Origin: Paenibacillus tuaregi
Lineage (GTDB): Bacteria > Bacillota > Bacilli > Paenibacillales > Paenibacillaceae
Assembly: GCF_900086655.1 (NCBI RefSeq)
Contig: NZ_LT575476.1
Coordinates: 82,753 to 146,501, forward strand
Direction of reading: 5' to 3'
DNA length: 63,749 bases
Shown here piece after piece: positions 52,958 through 63,749 of the stretch. The notes beneath the pieces are model-generated. The model ran no database searches. It was given only the letters and a program-made list of their open reading frames with translations, and had not been told where the DNA came from. The stretch's first letter is position 1, and each line of letters begins with the position of its first letter. A program made the position numbers and the translations under genes.

Positions 52958-53998
52958 ATGCGAAATATATTGGAAATCCAAAAGCAGCTTCTGCCTGATC
53001 TCATGGATGTTCTCAAGAAAAGATACACAATTCTTCATCAGATCAAGCTTGCCGGAGTGATTGGCCGCAGGACGCTAGCCGCTTCCCTTAATATGACGGA
53101 GCGGGTGCTGCGGGCTGAGACAGACCTGCTTAAAGCACAGGGACTGATTGAAATTGAGAATACCGGGATGGCCATCAGCGAAGCTGGGAGCAACCTGGTC
53201 GAGATGCTGGAGCCCCTGGTTAAGGAACTGCTCGGTCTTGCCGCATTGGAAGAGAGAATCCGCAAAGCCTATGGGCTTCGCAAGGTCATCGTCGTTCCTG
53301 GCGATTGGGACGTCTCCCCGGAGACGAAGCAAGAGCTTGGACGGGCGGGAGCCAAGGCACTCCTTGAGGTCATGGAGGAGGGGGATGTGGTCGCTGTAAC
53401 CGGCGGCACAACCATTGCCGAGGTAGCCGAGAAGCTGACTATGCCGGCCCAGGCGCCGCTGAAGGATAGTTGGTTCGTACCAGCCCGAGGTGGACTTGGA
53501 GAGAACCTGGAGATCCAGGCCAACACCATTGCTTCTACTATGGCAAAACGCGTAGGCGCAGGCTATCGTCTGCTGCACGTACCCGATCTTCTAGGCAAAG
53601 AGGCTTACCATTCCCTGGTCAGCGATCCGAACACACAGGAAATCGTGGCTTTGATCCGCAAGGCAAGAATTGTCGTTCATGGCATCGGGGATGCTATGGA
53701 AATGGCCCACAGGCGTAAGCTGGATGCCTCCATGCTTGAGGAGATTCAGAAGGAAGGAGCTCTTGCTGAATCGTTCGGTTACTATTTCGATAAAGATGGC
53801 ATGGTTGTCCACAAGATGCTGACGCTTGGTCTGAGACTTGAAGATATCATTTCCACAGAGGTGGTTATCGGAATCGCAGGCGGCCGAAGCAAAGCCAAGG
53901 CCATTCACGCAGTGCTGCGTTTTGGCCATGAGGATATTCTGGTGACGGACGAAGCGGCAGCTAAGGAGCTTGTCAGCTGGCTTGACCACAGTTCATGA
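52958..53998 (+). CDS. cggR: Central glycolytic genes regulator CggR
   Basis: This 346-aa SorC/DeoR-family repressor controls the operon it heads. It has an N-terminal winged HTH (about 15-75; GRRTLAASLNMTERVLRAE) and a sugar-binding domain (about 90-340; VVAVTGGTTIAEVAE, the VHGIGDAMEMA segment) that binds fructose-1,6-bisphosphate, which relieves repression. ATG 52958 with CAGGAGTG upstream matches the B. subtilis N-terminus (IQ/LLPDL). The ORF can extend to 52937, but that start lacks a site. Confidence 0.95.
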   Translation: MRNILEIQKQLLPDLMDVLKKRYTILHQIKLAGVIGRRTLAASLNMTERVLRAETDLLKAQGLIEIENTGMAISEAGSNLVEMLEPLVKELLGLAALEERIRKAYGLRKVIVVPGDWDVSPETKQELGRAGAKALLEVMEEGDVVAVTGGTTIAEVAEKLTMPAQAPLKDSWFVPARGGLGENLEIQANTIASTMAKRVGAGYRLLHVPDLLGKEAYHSLVSDPNTQEIVALIRKARIVVHGIGDAMEMAHRRKLDASMLEEIQKEGALAESFGYYFDKDGMVVHKMLTLGLRLEDIISTEVVIGIAGGRSKAKAIHAVLRFGHEDILVTDEAAAKELVSWLDHSS

Positions 53999-54081
53999 TG
54001 CAATAAGATAAATAGGGTTACTCATGACGGCTAATGCTGTCTTGAATAAATAAAAAAAACGAAATTTGGGAGGAACTATCA

Positions 54082-55092
54082 ATGAGTGTAAAAGTTGGTA
54101 TTAATGGATTTGGCCGTATCGGACGTCTTGCTTTCCGTCGTATTCAAAACGTGGAAGGTATTGAAGTAGTAGCTATCAACGACCTGACAGATGCTAAAAT
54201 GTTGGCTCATTTGCTTAAATACGACACTACACAAGGCAGATTCAACGGTGAAGTTGAAGTTCATGACGGATTCTTCAAAGTTAACGGCAAAGAAGTTAAA
54301 GTTCTTGCCAACCGCAACCCTGAAGAATTGCCATGGGGCGAGCTCGGCGTTGATATCGTTCTTGAGTGTACAGGTTTCTTCACTACTAAAGAAAAAGCTG
54401 AACTTCACCTCAAAGGCGGCGCTAAAAAAGTGGTTATCTCCGCTCCAGCTACCGGCGACATGAAGACGATCGTATATAACGTTAACCATGAGACTCTTGA
54501 TGGTTCCGAAACTGTAATCTCTGGCGCATCTTGCACAACCAACTGCTTGGCTCCAATGGCTAAGACACTGAATGACAAATTCGGTATCGTTGAAGGCTTG
54601 ATGACTACAATCCACGCTTACACAGGTGACCAAAACACACTTGATGCTCCGCATGCAAAAGGTGACTTCAGACGTGCCCGTGCTGCTGCTGAGAACATCA
54701 TCCCTAACACTACAGGTGCTGCTAAAGCAATCGGTCTGGTTATTCCAGAACTGCAAGGCAAACTTGACGGTGCCGCACAACGCGTTCCAGTACCAACTGG
54801 TTCCCTGACTGAGCTGGTAACTGTTCTTGAGAAGAAAGTTACTGTAGACGAAGTTAACGCAGCTATGAAAGCAGCTTCCGATCCTGAAACTTACGGATAC
54901 ACTGAAGAAGAGCTTGTATCTTCCGATATCGTAGGTATCACTTACGGTTCCCTGTTCGATGCAACTCAGACTAAAGTTCTGTCCGTTGGCGACAAGCAGT
55001 TGGTTAAAACTGTAGCTTGGTACGACAACGAAATGTCTTACACAGCTCAATTGGTTCGTACTCTTGAGTACTTTGCTAAGAAAGCTCAATAA
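54082..55092 (+). CDS. gapA: Glyceraldehyde-3-phosphate dehydrogenase
   Basis: This 336-aa NAD-dependent GAPDH has the Rossmann [14 protein letters not shown] start and catalytic Cys151 in [13 protein letters not shown]33 in VVAINDL suggests NAD specificity. Codons are strongly biased toward the high-expression set (AAA, GAA, GCT, GTT), unlike cggR. A long antisense ORF over the gene is an artefact of this bias. GGGAGGAACTATC precedes the ATG. Confidence 0.98.
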   Translation: MSVKVGINGFGRIGRLAFRRIQNVEGIEVVAINDLTDAKMLAHLLKYDTTQGRFNGEVEVHDGFFKVNGKEVKVLANRNPEELPWGELGVDIVLECTGFFTTKEKAELHLKGGAKKVVISAPATGDMKTIVYNVNHETLDGSETVISGASCTTNCLAPMAKTLNDKFGIVEGLMTTIHAYTGDQNTLDAPHAKGDFRRARAAAENIIPNTTGAAKAIGLVIPELQGKLDGAAQRVPVPTGSLTELVTVLEKKVTVDEVNAAMKAASDPETYGYTEEELVSSDIVGITYGSLFDATQTKVLSVGDKQLVKTVAWYDNEMSYTAQLVRTLEYFAKKAQ

Positions 55093-55116
55093 GACCGGAC
55101 AAATCCAAATTTAATT

Positions 55117-55155
55117 CCAAAGAGGAGCAACCTGAACTTAAGGACTCCTCTTTGG
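55117..55155 (+). other. Hairpin between gapA and pgk
   Basis: A perfect 11-bp stem CCAAAGAGGAG / CTCCTCTTTGG with a 17-nt loop lies 25 bp after gapA. There is no T-run, so it is likely an mRNA stabiliser, processing site or weak terminator that would make gapA mRNA more abundant than the downstream genes. Confidence 0.65.
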
Positions 55156-55280
55156 TTCATGCTGAATAACCCATACTTATACAAATGATAAATATATAGA
55201 GATAACCATGCTTAAGAGAACCTTGTACCAAATGCACATGAACGGATATACAGCAAAGATTATTTAGGAGGAACGTGGAG

Positions 55281-56462
55281 ATGACCAAGAAAAGTGTACG
55301 TGACGTCGAAGTAAATGGAAAACGCGTGTTTGTGCGTGTGGATTTCAATGTGCCGCTCGAGAACGGCAAGATTACAGATGATACCCGCATTCGGGAGACA
55401 CTTCCAACCATTAAGTACCTGATCGAGAATGGGGCAAAAGTGATTCTGGCGAGCCACCTTGGACGTCCTAAGGGTGAGTTCGTGGATTCCCTTCGTCTGA
55501 CACCAGCTGCAGAGCGCTTGTCCGAGCTGCTTGGCAAACCGGTAGCCAAAGCGGATGAGGCTGTAGGCGAAGCAGTTAAAGCTAAAGTTGATGCTTTGAA
55601 CAATGGCGATGTTCTTGTGCTTGAGAACGTCCGCTTTTACCCAGGTGAAGAGAAGAACGATCCTGAGCTTGCAAAACAATTTGCGGAGCTTGCCGATCTA
55701 TTCGTGAATGACGCATTTGGCGCGGCCCACCGTGCCCATGCTTCGACCGAAGGTATCGCTCACTTGATCCCTGCCGTTTCCGGTCTGCTGATGGAGAAAG
55801 AGCTGTCCGTTCTGGGCAAAGCACTTTCCAACCCTGAACGTCCTTTCACTGCAATCATTGGCGGTTCTAAAGTGAAAGACAAAATCGATGTTATTGACAA
55901 CCTGTTGACTCTTGCAGACAACGTTCTGATCGGTGGCGGTCTGTCCTATACGTTCTTCAAAGCCCAAGGCTATGAAGTAGGACAATCCCTGCTGGATAAA
56001 GAGAAGCTGGACGTGGCTCTGGGCTTCATCGAAAAAGCGAAGAAGCTTGGCAAGAACTTCTTGCTTCCGGTTGACGTGGTCATCTCCGATGACTTCAGTG
56101 CCGATGCGAACACTGATATTGTAGGTATCGACGGTATTCCTTCCGATTGGGAAGGCGTGGATATCGGACCGAAGACCCGCGAGCTGTATGCGGATGTAAT
56201 CAAGAACTCCAAGCTGGTTGTATGGAACGGACCTATGGGCGTATTCGAAATCGAACCATTCGCTGGCGGTACGCGTGCGGTAGCTGAAGCTTGTGCGGAG
56301 ACCGAAGCTTACACCATTATCGGTGGCGGTGACTCTGCAGCGGCAGCTGAGAAGTTCCACCTGGCTGACAAAATGAACCACATCTCTACTGGCGGCGGCG
56401 CCTCCCTCGAGTTCATGGAAGGTAAGAAGCTTCCAGGCGTTGAAGCCTTGAACGATAAGTAA
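55281..56462 (+). CDS. pgk: Phosphoglycerate kinase
   Basis: This 393-aa glycolytic enzyme makes ATP from 1,3-bisphosphoglycerate. It shows the substrate motif [31 protein letters not shown], the hinge region and nucleotide motif [18 protein letters not shown] 55281 has TAGGAGGA 9 nt upstream; GTG 55275 is too close. It forms an operon with tpiA, gpmI and eno. Confidence 0.98.
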   Translation: MTKKSVRDVEVNGKRVFVRVDFNVPLENGKITDDTRIRETLPTIKYLIENGAKVILASHLGRPKGEFVDSLRLTPAAERLSELLGKPVAKADEAVGEAVKAKVDALNNGDVLVLENVRFYPGEEKNDPELAKQFAELADLFVNDAFGAAHRAHASTEGIAHLIPAVSGLLMEKELSVLGKALSNPERPFTAIIGGSKVKDKIDVIDNLLTLADNVLIGGGLSYTFFKAQGYEVGQSLLDKEKLDVALGFIEKAKKLGKNFLLPVDVVISDDFSADANTDIVGIDGIPSDWEGVDIGPKTRELYADVIKNSKLVVWNGPMGVFEIEPFAGGTRAVAEACAETEAYTIIGGGDSAAAAEKFHLADKMNHISTGGGASLEFMEGKKLPGVEALNDK

Positions 56463-56468
56463 AACTGA

Positions 56469-57245
<777 letters not shown>

Positions 57246-57246
57246 G

Positions 57247-58797
57247 ATGTCAGCACCAAGACCTGTAGCACTGATCATCATGGACGGTTTCGGACTTCGC
57301 GGTACGGAAGAAGGCAACGCGGTTGCCCAGGCGAAGAAACCGAATTACGACAGATACCTTAAGATGTACCCGAACACCACGCTTACAGCATGTGGGGAAG
57401 CGGTAGGCCTGCCTGCCGGGCAAATGGGGAACTCTGAGGTAGGACACCTTAACATCGGTGCCGGCCGGATCGTCTATCAGGACCTTACCCGGATTGACAA
57501 ATCGATCCGCGAGGGTGAGTTCTTTACGAACCCAACGCTGGTTGAGGCTGTGCGCAGTGCCAAGACAAACGGCAAGAAGCTTCATCTTTATGGGCTTCTG
57601 TCCGATGGCGGCGTACACAGTCATATTGACCATTTGTTTGCTATGCTGGACCTAGCGAAGAAGGAAGATATGCACGAAGTGTATATCCATGCTTTCCTGG
57701 ATGGCCGCGATGTGGCCCCAGACAGTGCAAAGGGCTTCCTTCAGAAGCTGGTGGCTAAGATTGAAGAAGTGGGCGTTGGACGGATCGCAACCGTTCAAGG
57801 ACGCTATTATGCCATGGACCGCGACAAGCGTTGGGAGCGGGTGGAGAAGTCCTACCGTGCCATCGTCTATGGAGACGGACCAAAATATACGGATCCAATT
57901 CAGGCAGTTACGGAATCCTATGAGAAGTCGGTTTATGACGAGTTCGTTGAGCCGACAGTAATCGTAGACGGTTCCGGTAACCCCGTAGGACTGGTTGAGT
58001 CGGGAGACTCCGTAGTCTTCTTGAACTTCCGTCCTGACCGTGCAATTCAGCTGTCCCAAGTGTTCACCAACACGGACTTCCGCGGTTTCGACCGTGGTCC
58101 TAAGTTCCCGGTTGGACTGCACTTCGTATGCTTGACACTGTTTAGCGAGACTGTTGGAGGCTTTGTAGCCTATGAGCCGAAGAATCTCGACAACACACTG
58201 GGTGAGGTTCTCGTTCAGCAGGGCAAGACCCAGCTGCGGATTGCCGAAACCGAGAAGTATCCGCACGTAACCTTCTTCTTCAGCGGTGGACGGGATGTTC
58301 AGCTTGAAGGGGAGACTCGCGTTCTGATCAACTCCCCTAAGGTGGCAACGTATGACCTGAAGCCGGAGATGAGCGCTTACGAGGTTGCGGAAGCGGCAGT
58401 GAAGGAGATTGAGTCGGACAAACACGACGCGATTATCCTGAACTTTGCCAACCCGGATATGGTAGGCCACTCCGGTATGCTTGAACCGACGATCAAAGCG
58501 GTTGAAGTGACCGATGAGTGTGTCGGTAAAGTCGTGGATGCTGTACTGGCTAAAGGCGGGGTCACTATTATTATTGCTGACCACGGTAACGCCGACATGG
58601 TATTTGATGAGCAAGGCCGTCCGTTCACTGCACATACCACAAATCCGGTACCGTTCATTGTGACGTCCGAAGACGTGATTCTGCGTGAGAGCGGCATTCT
58701 GGCCGATGTGGCCCCTACCATCCTGGATCTGATGGGACTTCCGCAGCCTGCGGAAATGACCGGACAATCCATGATTGCCAGCCGTAAATCGAAATAA
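57247..58797 (+). CDS. gpmI: 2,3-bisphosphoglycerate-independent phosphoglycerate mutase
   Basis: This 516-aa alkaline-phosphatase-fold enzyme depends on manganese. It has the N-terminal metal Asp in [10 protein letters not shown], the catalytic Ser in [16 protein letters not shown] (about 62), the substrate region [13 protein letters not shown] and the metal site [14 protein letters not shown] 57247 is 1 bp after the tpiA stop region; longer reading frames inside tpiA are rejected. Mn dependence may link it to sporulation, as in B. subtilis. Confidence 0.97.
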   Translation: MSAPRPVALIIMDGFGLRGTEEGNAVAQAKKPNYDRYLKMYPNTTLTACGEAVGLPAGQMGNSEVGHLNIGAGRIVYQDLTRIDKSIREGEFFTNPTLVEAVRSAKTNGKKLHLYGLLSDGGVHSHIDHLFAMLDLAKKEDMHEVYIHAFLDGRDVAPDSAKGFLQKLVAKIEEVGVGRIATVQGRYYAMDRDKRWERVEKSYRAIVYGDGPKYTDPIQAVTESYEKSVYDEFVEPTVIVDGSGNPVGLVESGDSVVFLNFRPDRAIQLSQVFTNTDFRGFDRGPKFPVGLHFVCLTLFSETVGGFVAYEPKNLDNTLGEVLVQQGKTQLRIAETEKYPHVTFFFSGGRDVQLEGETRVLINSPKVATYDLKPEMSAYEVAEAAVKEIESDKHDAIILNFANPDMVGHSGMLEPTIKAVEVTDECVGKVVDAVLAKGGVTIIIADHGNADMVFDEQGRPFTAHTTNPVPFIVTSEDVILRESGILADVAPTILDLMGLPQPAEMTGQSMIASRKSK

Positions 58798-58809
58798 CAT
58801 TTTAAATAA

Positions 58810-60114
<1,305 letters not shown>

Positions 60115-60145
60115 GAAACGGACCATTCCGTTTCTGACATAGCTT

Positions 60146-60193
60146 AGAGACCTCAGAGGTGCCCGAATGGGTGCGCAGCTGGGGTCTCTTTGT
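60146..60193 (+). terminator. Terminator of the glycolytic operon
   Basis: Stem AGAGACC(T) / GGGTCTCT with a long loop holding TGCCC/GGGTG is followed by TTTG. The T-run is short, so strength is uncertain. Confidence 0.7.
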
Positions 60194-60319
60194 CTATACG
60201 GCTCCAACCTTTGAGCTTTGAATGCAAACCTCGAGGGTATGAGTGATAATGAAGATTAGAGATTAACCAAAATAAGAAAATATGTAGAGAGAAAAATGAA
60301 AATGTAAGGAGGCATATCG

Positions 60320-60766
60320 ATGAAACACATCTTCAAGCTTGAAGGTACATGGAATGGCGGCCGCAACAGTGAGGGAACGATTGAGGCGGGGAATTTGAAG
60401 ACTCGGATATCCATCCCGGAAGGAATGGGAGGGCCGGGTGTAGGGACCAATCCCGATGAAATGCTGCTCGGAGCTGCGGCCACTTGTTACCTGATCACGT
60501 TGGCTGCGGTGCTGGAGCGGTCGGGCATAGAGACCGTCAGCCTGACGCAGGCCTCGGAGGCGGTGGTGGACGTCACGAACAATATTTTCACATATGAAAA
60601 GATCATTCACAGACCTCAGATAGTTCTTAAGGCAGGTAGTGGGGAAGAGGAGTTACGTAAAGCCCGTCTGCTGGCGGAGAAAGCTGAAGGCTCCTGTATG
60701 ATTTCTAGAGCGGTAGCTGGGAATGTGGAGTTGCAGACAGAACCGGTGATCTTGGTGGCTGAATGA
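60320..60766 (+). CDS. OsmC/Ohr-family protein
   Basis: This 148-aa OsmC-family thiol peroxidase-like protein has two redox-type cysteines, in AAATCYLITLA (about 55) and EGSCMISRAV (about 125). The family reduces organic hydroperoxides, but some members have other roles. TAAGGAGG precedes the ATG. It is probably monocistronic. Confidence 0.87.
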   Translation: MKHIFKLEGTWNGGRNSEGTIEAGNLKTRISIPEGMGGPGVGTNPDEMLLGAAATCYLITLAAVLERSGIETVSLTQASEAVVDVTNNIFTYEKIIHRPQIVLKAGSGEEELRKARLLAEKAEGSCMISRAVAGNVELQTEPVILVAE

Positions 60767-60922
60767 CGGAAGGATGATCGGCTTGGATGTATATTGTTTT
60801 CGCAGGTAAGCTATGGTACACTATAAATGCTGTTTATGTGTACATATTGGCCTCCCTGGTTTCCTTTATCTGGGAATGGGGAGGTTCTCATAGATGGTGA
60901 TCACGCTTAGGAGGTGGATTGA

Positions 60923-61156
60923 ATGGATATCTTATTGAAAGTGCTGCTCATTATTTTCTCTATCGGTCTGATTGCGGTTGTTCTTCTGCAAAAGGGAAAG
61001 AGCGCGGGTCTTTCCGGTGCCATCTCCGGGGGCGCTGAACACCTGTTTGGTAAAGCTAAGGCTCGCGGAATGGAGCTTGTTCTTGAGCGTCTGACCATAG
61101 TCATGGCTGCAGGTTTCTTTATCCTGTCGATTGCAGTAGCCGTCATTCTTAAATAG
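60923..61156 (+). CDS. secG: Preprotein translocase subunit SecG
   Basis: This 77-aa membrane protein has two hydrophobic helices (about 3-22 and 55-75) and the SecG core [25 protein letters not shown]. It assists SecYE-SecA export. AGGAGGTGGATTG precedes the ATG. As in B. subtilis, it lies just upstream of rnr, here without yvaK in between. Confidence 0.95.
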   Translation: MDILLKVLLIIFSIGLIAVVLLQKGKSAGLSGAISGGAEHLFGKAKARGMELVLERLTIVMAAGFFILSIAVAVILK

Positions 61157-61171
61157 TAGAACATGTGTAAC

Positions 61172-61209
61172 AGAGCCTTCGTTTTCCAGTGAAAACGGGG
61201 GCTTTTTTT
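61172..61209 (+). terminator. Terminator after secG
   Basis: AGCC..CGTTTTC-CAGT-GAAAACG..GGCT is followed by TTTTTTT. Confidence 0.93.
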
Positions 61210-61392
61210 GTGCGTATGAAGCTTGGTTGGGTAATGATAAATAACATGCCTGGTATGAAGCGGCCGAAGCAGACACCGTTTTACACGGAAACGGATGCAG
61301 TCGGTTGATTTCGTGTATACTAGGGTATATACAAGAAGGGTAATTCAGGAAGATTACGACAGCTTGTGTACAAGCCATCCCGAGGTGAAACG

Positions 61393-63749
61393 ATGATAAC
61401 GGAATCAGATTTACTTAATTTTATGCGGGAGACCGCCTATAAACCCATGACATATCAAGAGCTTGAGAAGCATTTTGGCATCAGCAACGCGGCTGATTTC
61501 AAGGAGTTCCTGAAGCTTCTTAACCATCTTGAGGAAGAGGGCAAAATCATACTGACCGAGACGAACCGCTACGGGGTTCCTGAGCGGATGAGCCTGCTGC
61601 GTGGGCGCCTGCAGGTGCATGCCAAAGGCTTTGCTTTTCTGATTCCTGAGAACCGGGAGCATCCGGATGTCTATATCCATGCCAACGATCTGAAGAGTGC
61701 CATGAATGGAGATATTGTTCTTGGCCGGGTAACATCAAAGAGCAGTGGCGGCGGCAAGCTTGAGGGTGAGGTCGTGCGGATTGTACAGCGGGCCGTAACC
61801 CAAGTTGTCGGTGTGTTTCAAAATAACGAGGTATATGGCTTTGTTATTGCTGACGATAAGCGGATTAACAAAGATATCTTTATCCCTAAGGGTGCTTTCA
61901 ACGGCGCGGCAGATGGGGAGAAGGTTGTGGTGCGCATTGTGCGCTATCCGGAAGGCCGCTCGGCAGCGGAAGGGGAGGTTATCGAAATTCTCGGTCACAA
62001 GGATGATCCGGGAGTAGATATTCTCTCGATTATCCGCAAGCATCAGCTTCCGGAGTCGTTCCCGGAAGAGGTGCTGGCTGAGGCGCTGGATGCCCCGGAT
62101 ACGATAGAAGAAGAGGAAATTCGCAAGCAGAACCGGCGGGACCTGCGGGACAAGATTATTGTCACCATTGACGGCGAAGATGCTAAGGATCTGGACGATG
62201 CGGTCAATGTGGAGCGGCTGCCTAACGGCAACTTCCGTCTGGGCGTTCATATTGCTGACGTAGGTTATTATGTGCGGGAGAACTCCAAGCTCGATCAGGA
62301 AGCGTATAACCGCGGCTGCAGTGTGTATTTGGTGGACCGGGTTATTCCGATGCTGCCGCATCGGTTGTCTAACGGGATCTGCAGCTTGAACCCGAAGGTG
62401 GATCGGTTCACACTGAGCTGTGAGATGGAGTTCAATGAACAGATGAAGGTTGTGAAGCATGATATCTTCACGAGTGTGATTCGTACGAAAGAGCGGATGA
62501 CCTATACCAACGTGCGCAAAATCCTTCAGGACGAGGACCCGGAAGTGACTGAGCGCTACAGCGATCTGGTACAGAACTTCAAGGACATGCAGGAGTTGGC
62601 CTTAAAGCTGCGGGACAACCGGATACGGCGCGGAGCGGTAGACTTCGACTTCGAGGAGTCAAAGGTGATCGTGGATGAGAACGGCAAGGCCGTGGATATT
62701 ATCAAGCGGGAGCGTTCCATTGCCGAGCAGATTATTGAGGAGTTCATGCTGGCTGCGAATGAGACCGTAGCCGAGCATTTCCACTGGCTCAAGGTTCCGT
62801 TCCTCTACCGGATTCATGAAGACCCGGATCAGGAGAAGCTGATGAACTTTATGGCTTTCATCGCCAACTTCGGATACTCGGTTAAGGGGAAAGGCAACAA
62901 GGTACATCCGCGTGCCCTACAGACGCTGCTGGAAGACATCAAGGGCACGAAGGAGCAGACGGTCATCAGTACGATGATGCTGCGTTCCATGAAGCAGGCA
63001 AAATATGACTCGGAGAGCACGGGTCACTTCGGCCTGGCGGCTGAGTATTACTCGCACTTCACTTCGCCAATCCGCCGGTATCCCGATCTGGTGATCCACC
63101 GGATCATCCGGGAGGTAATTGAGGGCGGCGGAGCGCTCACAGAAGCGCGTCAGGAGTATTTGGCGAGCCGGATGCCGGATATTGCCCAGCAGTCTTCGGA
63201 GCGGGAGCGTGTGGCCGTAGAGGCCGAGCGTGATACCGAAGCGCTGAAGAAGGCTGAGTACATGCTTGATAAGGTCGGAGAAGAATTCCCGGGCATCATC
63301 AGCAGTGTGACAAGCTTTGGCATGTTCATCGAGCTGGAGAATACGGTGGAAGGCCTGATCCGCCTCAGCGCAATGACAGATGACTATTACAACTTCCACG
63401 AGCAGCACATGGCTCTGATCGGCGAGCGCACCTCCAAGATCTATCGCATCGGCGACGAGGTGAAGATCCGAGTCGTGCGGGTGAACATGGACGACCATAC
63501 GATCGACTTCGAGATGGTCGATATGAAGCCGCGCCGGCGCGAGGGTGGAGCGCGCGGCGAGGGCTTTGGCGCCGGCCGCGGAGGCAAGGCCGGCGACAGG
63601 GAAGACCGCGGCGGCTTCGCAGGCCGCGGGGGCAAGGGCCGCGGCAAGGATAAACGCCGCGGCGGTAAGGGCGGCCCCGGCGAGAGCTTCGCTGCCGGGG
63701 ATAACGCCGGCGCCGGGCGCAGCAAGCGCCGCGGCGGGGATGCGGCTTC
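61393..63749 (+). CDS. rnr: Ribonuclease R (3' end cut by the window)
   Basis: This 3'-5' exoribonuclease acts in RNA turnover and, with SmpB/tmRNA, in ribosome rescue. At least 785 residues are present and the frame is open to the last base. Domains are an N-terminal winged HTH (1-65), cold-shock domains (about 70-220), an RNB catalytic domain (about 255-580; [16 protein letters not shown] with metal-binding Asp residues, HIADVGYYV and [15 protein letters not shown]), S1 (about 630-710) and a Gly/Arg/Lys-rich tail from about 712. GAGGTGAAACG precedes the ATG. Confidence 0.96.
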   Translation, partial: MITESDLLNFMRETAYKPMTYQELEKHFGISNAADFKEFLKLLNHLEEEGKIILTETNRYGVPERMSLLRGRLQVHAKGFAFLIPENREHPDVYIHANDLKSAMNGDIVLGRVTSKSSGGGKLEGEVVRIVQRAVTQVVGVFQNNEVYGFVIADDKRINKDIFIPKGAFNGAADGEKVVVRIVRYPEGRSAAEGEVIEILGHKDDPGVDILSIIRKHQLPESFPEEVLAEALDAPDTIEEEEIRKQNRRDLRDKIIVTIDGEDAKDLDDAVNVERLPNGNFRLGVHIADVGYYVRENSKLDQEAYNRGCSVYLVDRVIPMLPHRLSNGICSLNPKVDRFTLSCEMEFNEQMKVVKHDIFTSVIRTKERMTYTNVRKILQDEDPEVTERYSDLVQNFKDMQELALKLRDNRIRRGAVDFDFEESKVIVDENGKAVDIIKRERSIAEQIIEEFMLAANETVAEHFHWLKVPFLYRIHEDPDQEKLMNFMAFIANFGYSVKGKGNKVHPRALQTLLEDIKGTKEQTVISTMMLRSMKQAKYDSESTGHFGLAAEYYSHFTSPIRRYPDLVIHRIIREVIEGGGALTEARQEYLASRMPDIAQQSSERERVAVEAERDTEALKKAEYMLDKVGEEFPGIISSVTSFGMFIELENTVEGLIRLSAMTDDYYNFHEQHMALIGERTSKIYRIGDEVKIRVVRVNMDDHTIDFEMVDMKPRRREGGARGEGFGAGRGGKAGDREDRGGFAGRGGKGRGKDKRRGGKGGPGESFAAGDNAGAGRSKRRGGDAA

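Noticed and set aside
54079..55089. 336-aa minus-strand ORF exactly opposite gapA
   Set aside because: The mirror ORF is caused by codon bias in gapA.

Overview
The window is about 64 kb of chromosome from a low-to-mid GC Firmicute, almost certainly Paenibacillus or a close relative. Evidence: Bacillus-type Shine-Dalgarno sites (AGGAGG) with frequent GTG and TTG starts, a B. subtilis-like gene order (hprK-lgt-ppaX, the his operon, yvcD-trxB-rapZ-yvcK-whiA-crh, cggR-gapA-pgk-tpiA-gpmI-eno, secG-rnr), copper-amine-oxidase-like stalk domains, and MsmX-type ABC ATPases. Species cannot be fixed from the sequence alone.

Layout. 1-1.7 kb: 3' end of a 23S rRNA gene, then eight tRNAs (Ser, Met, Val, Thr, Asp, Phe, Tyr, Lys) and a terminator, with no 5S gene in between. 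1.9-4.3 kb: a PucR-type regulator and an MsmX/UgpC ATPase. 4.5-7.7 kb: hprK-lgt-ppaX-acyltransferase. 7.8-9.7 kb (minus): an ECF sigma factor and a DUF4179 probable anti-sigma factor. 10-17.9 kb: his genes hisZGDBHAF(IE)J, with no hisC. 18-24.3 kb: an Imm10-like orphan immunity gene, then a NarL-type two-component system with an ABC-2 exporter resembling the linearmycin-resistance (Lnr) arrangement. 24.6-28.9 kb: prs, a TPR protein (YvcD-like) and trxB. 28.9-37.5 kb (minus): a small secreted protein, an erythromycin-esterase homologue, a beta-lactamase-family serine hydrolase with a BcrA/LanFEG-like ABC exporter, and its OmpR-type two-component system. 37.8-39.3 kb: DUF1858 and DUF438/hemerythrin genes behind a perfect FNR/CRP-type palindrome. 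39.6-43.9 kb: glcK-rapZ-yvcK-whiA-crh, the carbon and cell-wall regulation block. 44.3-51.6 kb: a SIMPL-domain protein, potABCD, an SGNH hydrolase and a DUF3298 secreted protein. 51.7-52.7 kb (minus): clpP and tRNA-Arg(CCG). 53-60.1 kb: the glycolytic operon. 60.3 kb to the end: an OsmC protein, secG and rnr, the last running off the window.

Carbon metabolism is the linking theme. HprK phosphorylates HPr/Crh at Ser46, GlcK makes glucose-6-phosphate, RapZ and YvcK act on amino-sugar/cell-wall flux, and CggR senses fructose-1,6-bisphosphate to control lower glycolysis. Between these conserved blocks sit accessory antibiotic-defence modules.

The most interesting unexplained structure is a family of six dispersed intergenic repeats of about 180-222 bp (about 18.6, 24.3, 27.6, 44.1, 49.1 and 50.1 kb). 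All lie on the same strand and just downstream of plus-strand genes. They have terminal inverted repeats and internal paired segments whose sequence differs between two subfamilies while the pairing is kept. They look like a structured RNA or a MITE/bcr1-like mobile repeat. I do not recognise them as a named family.
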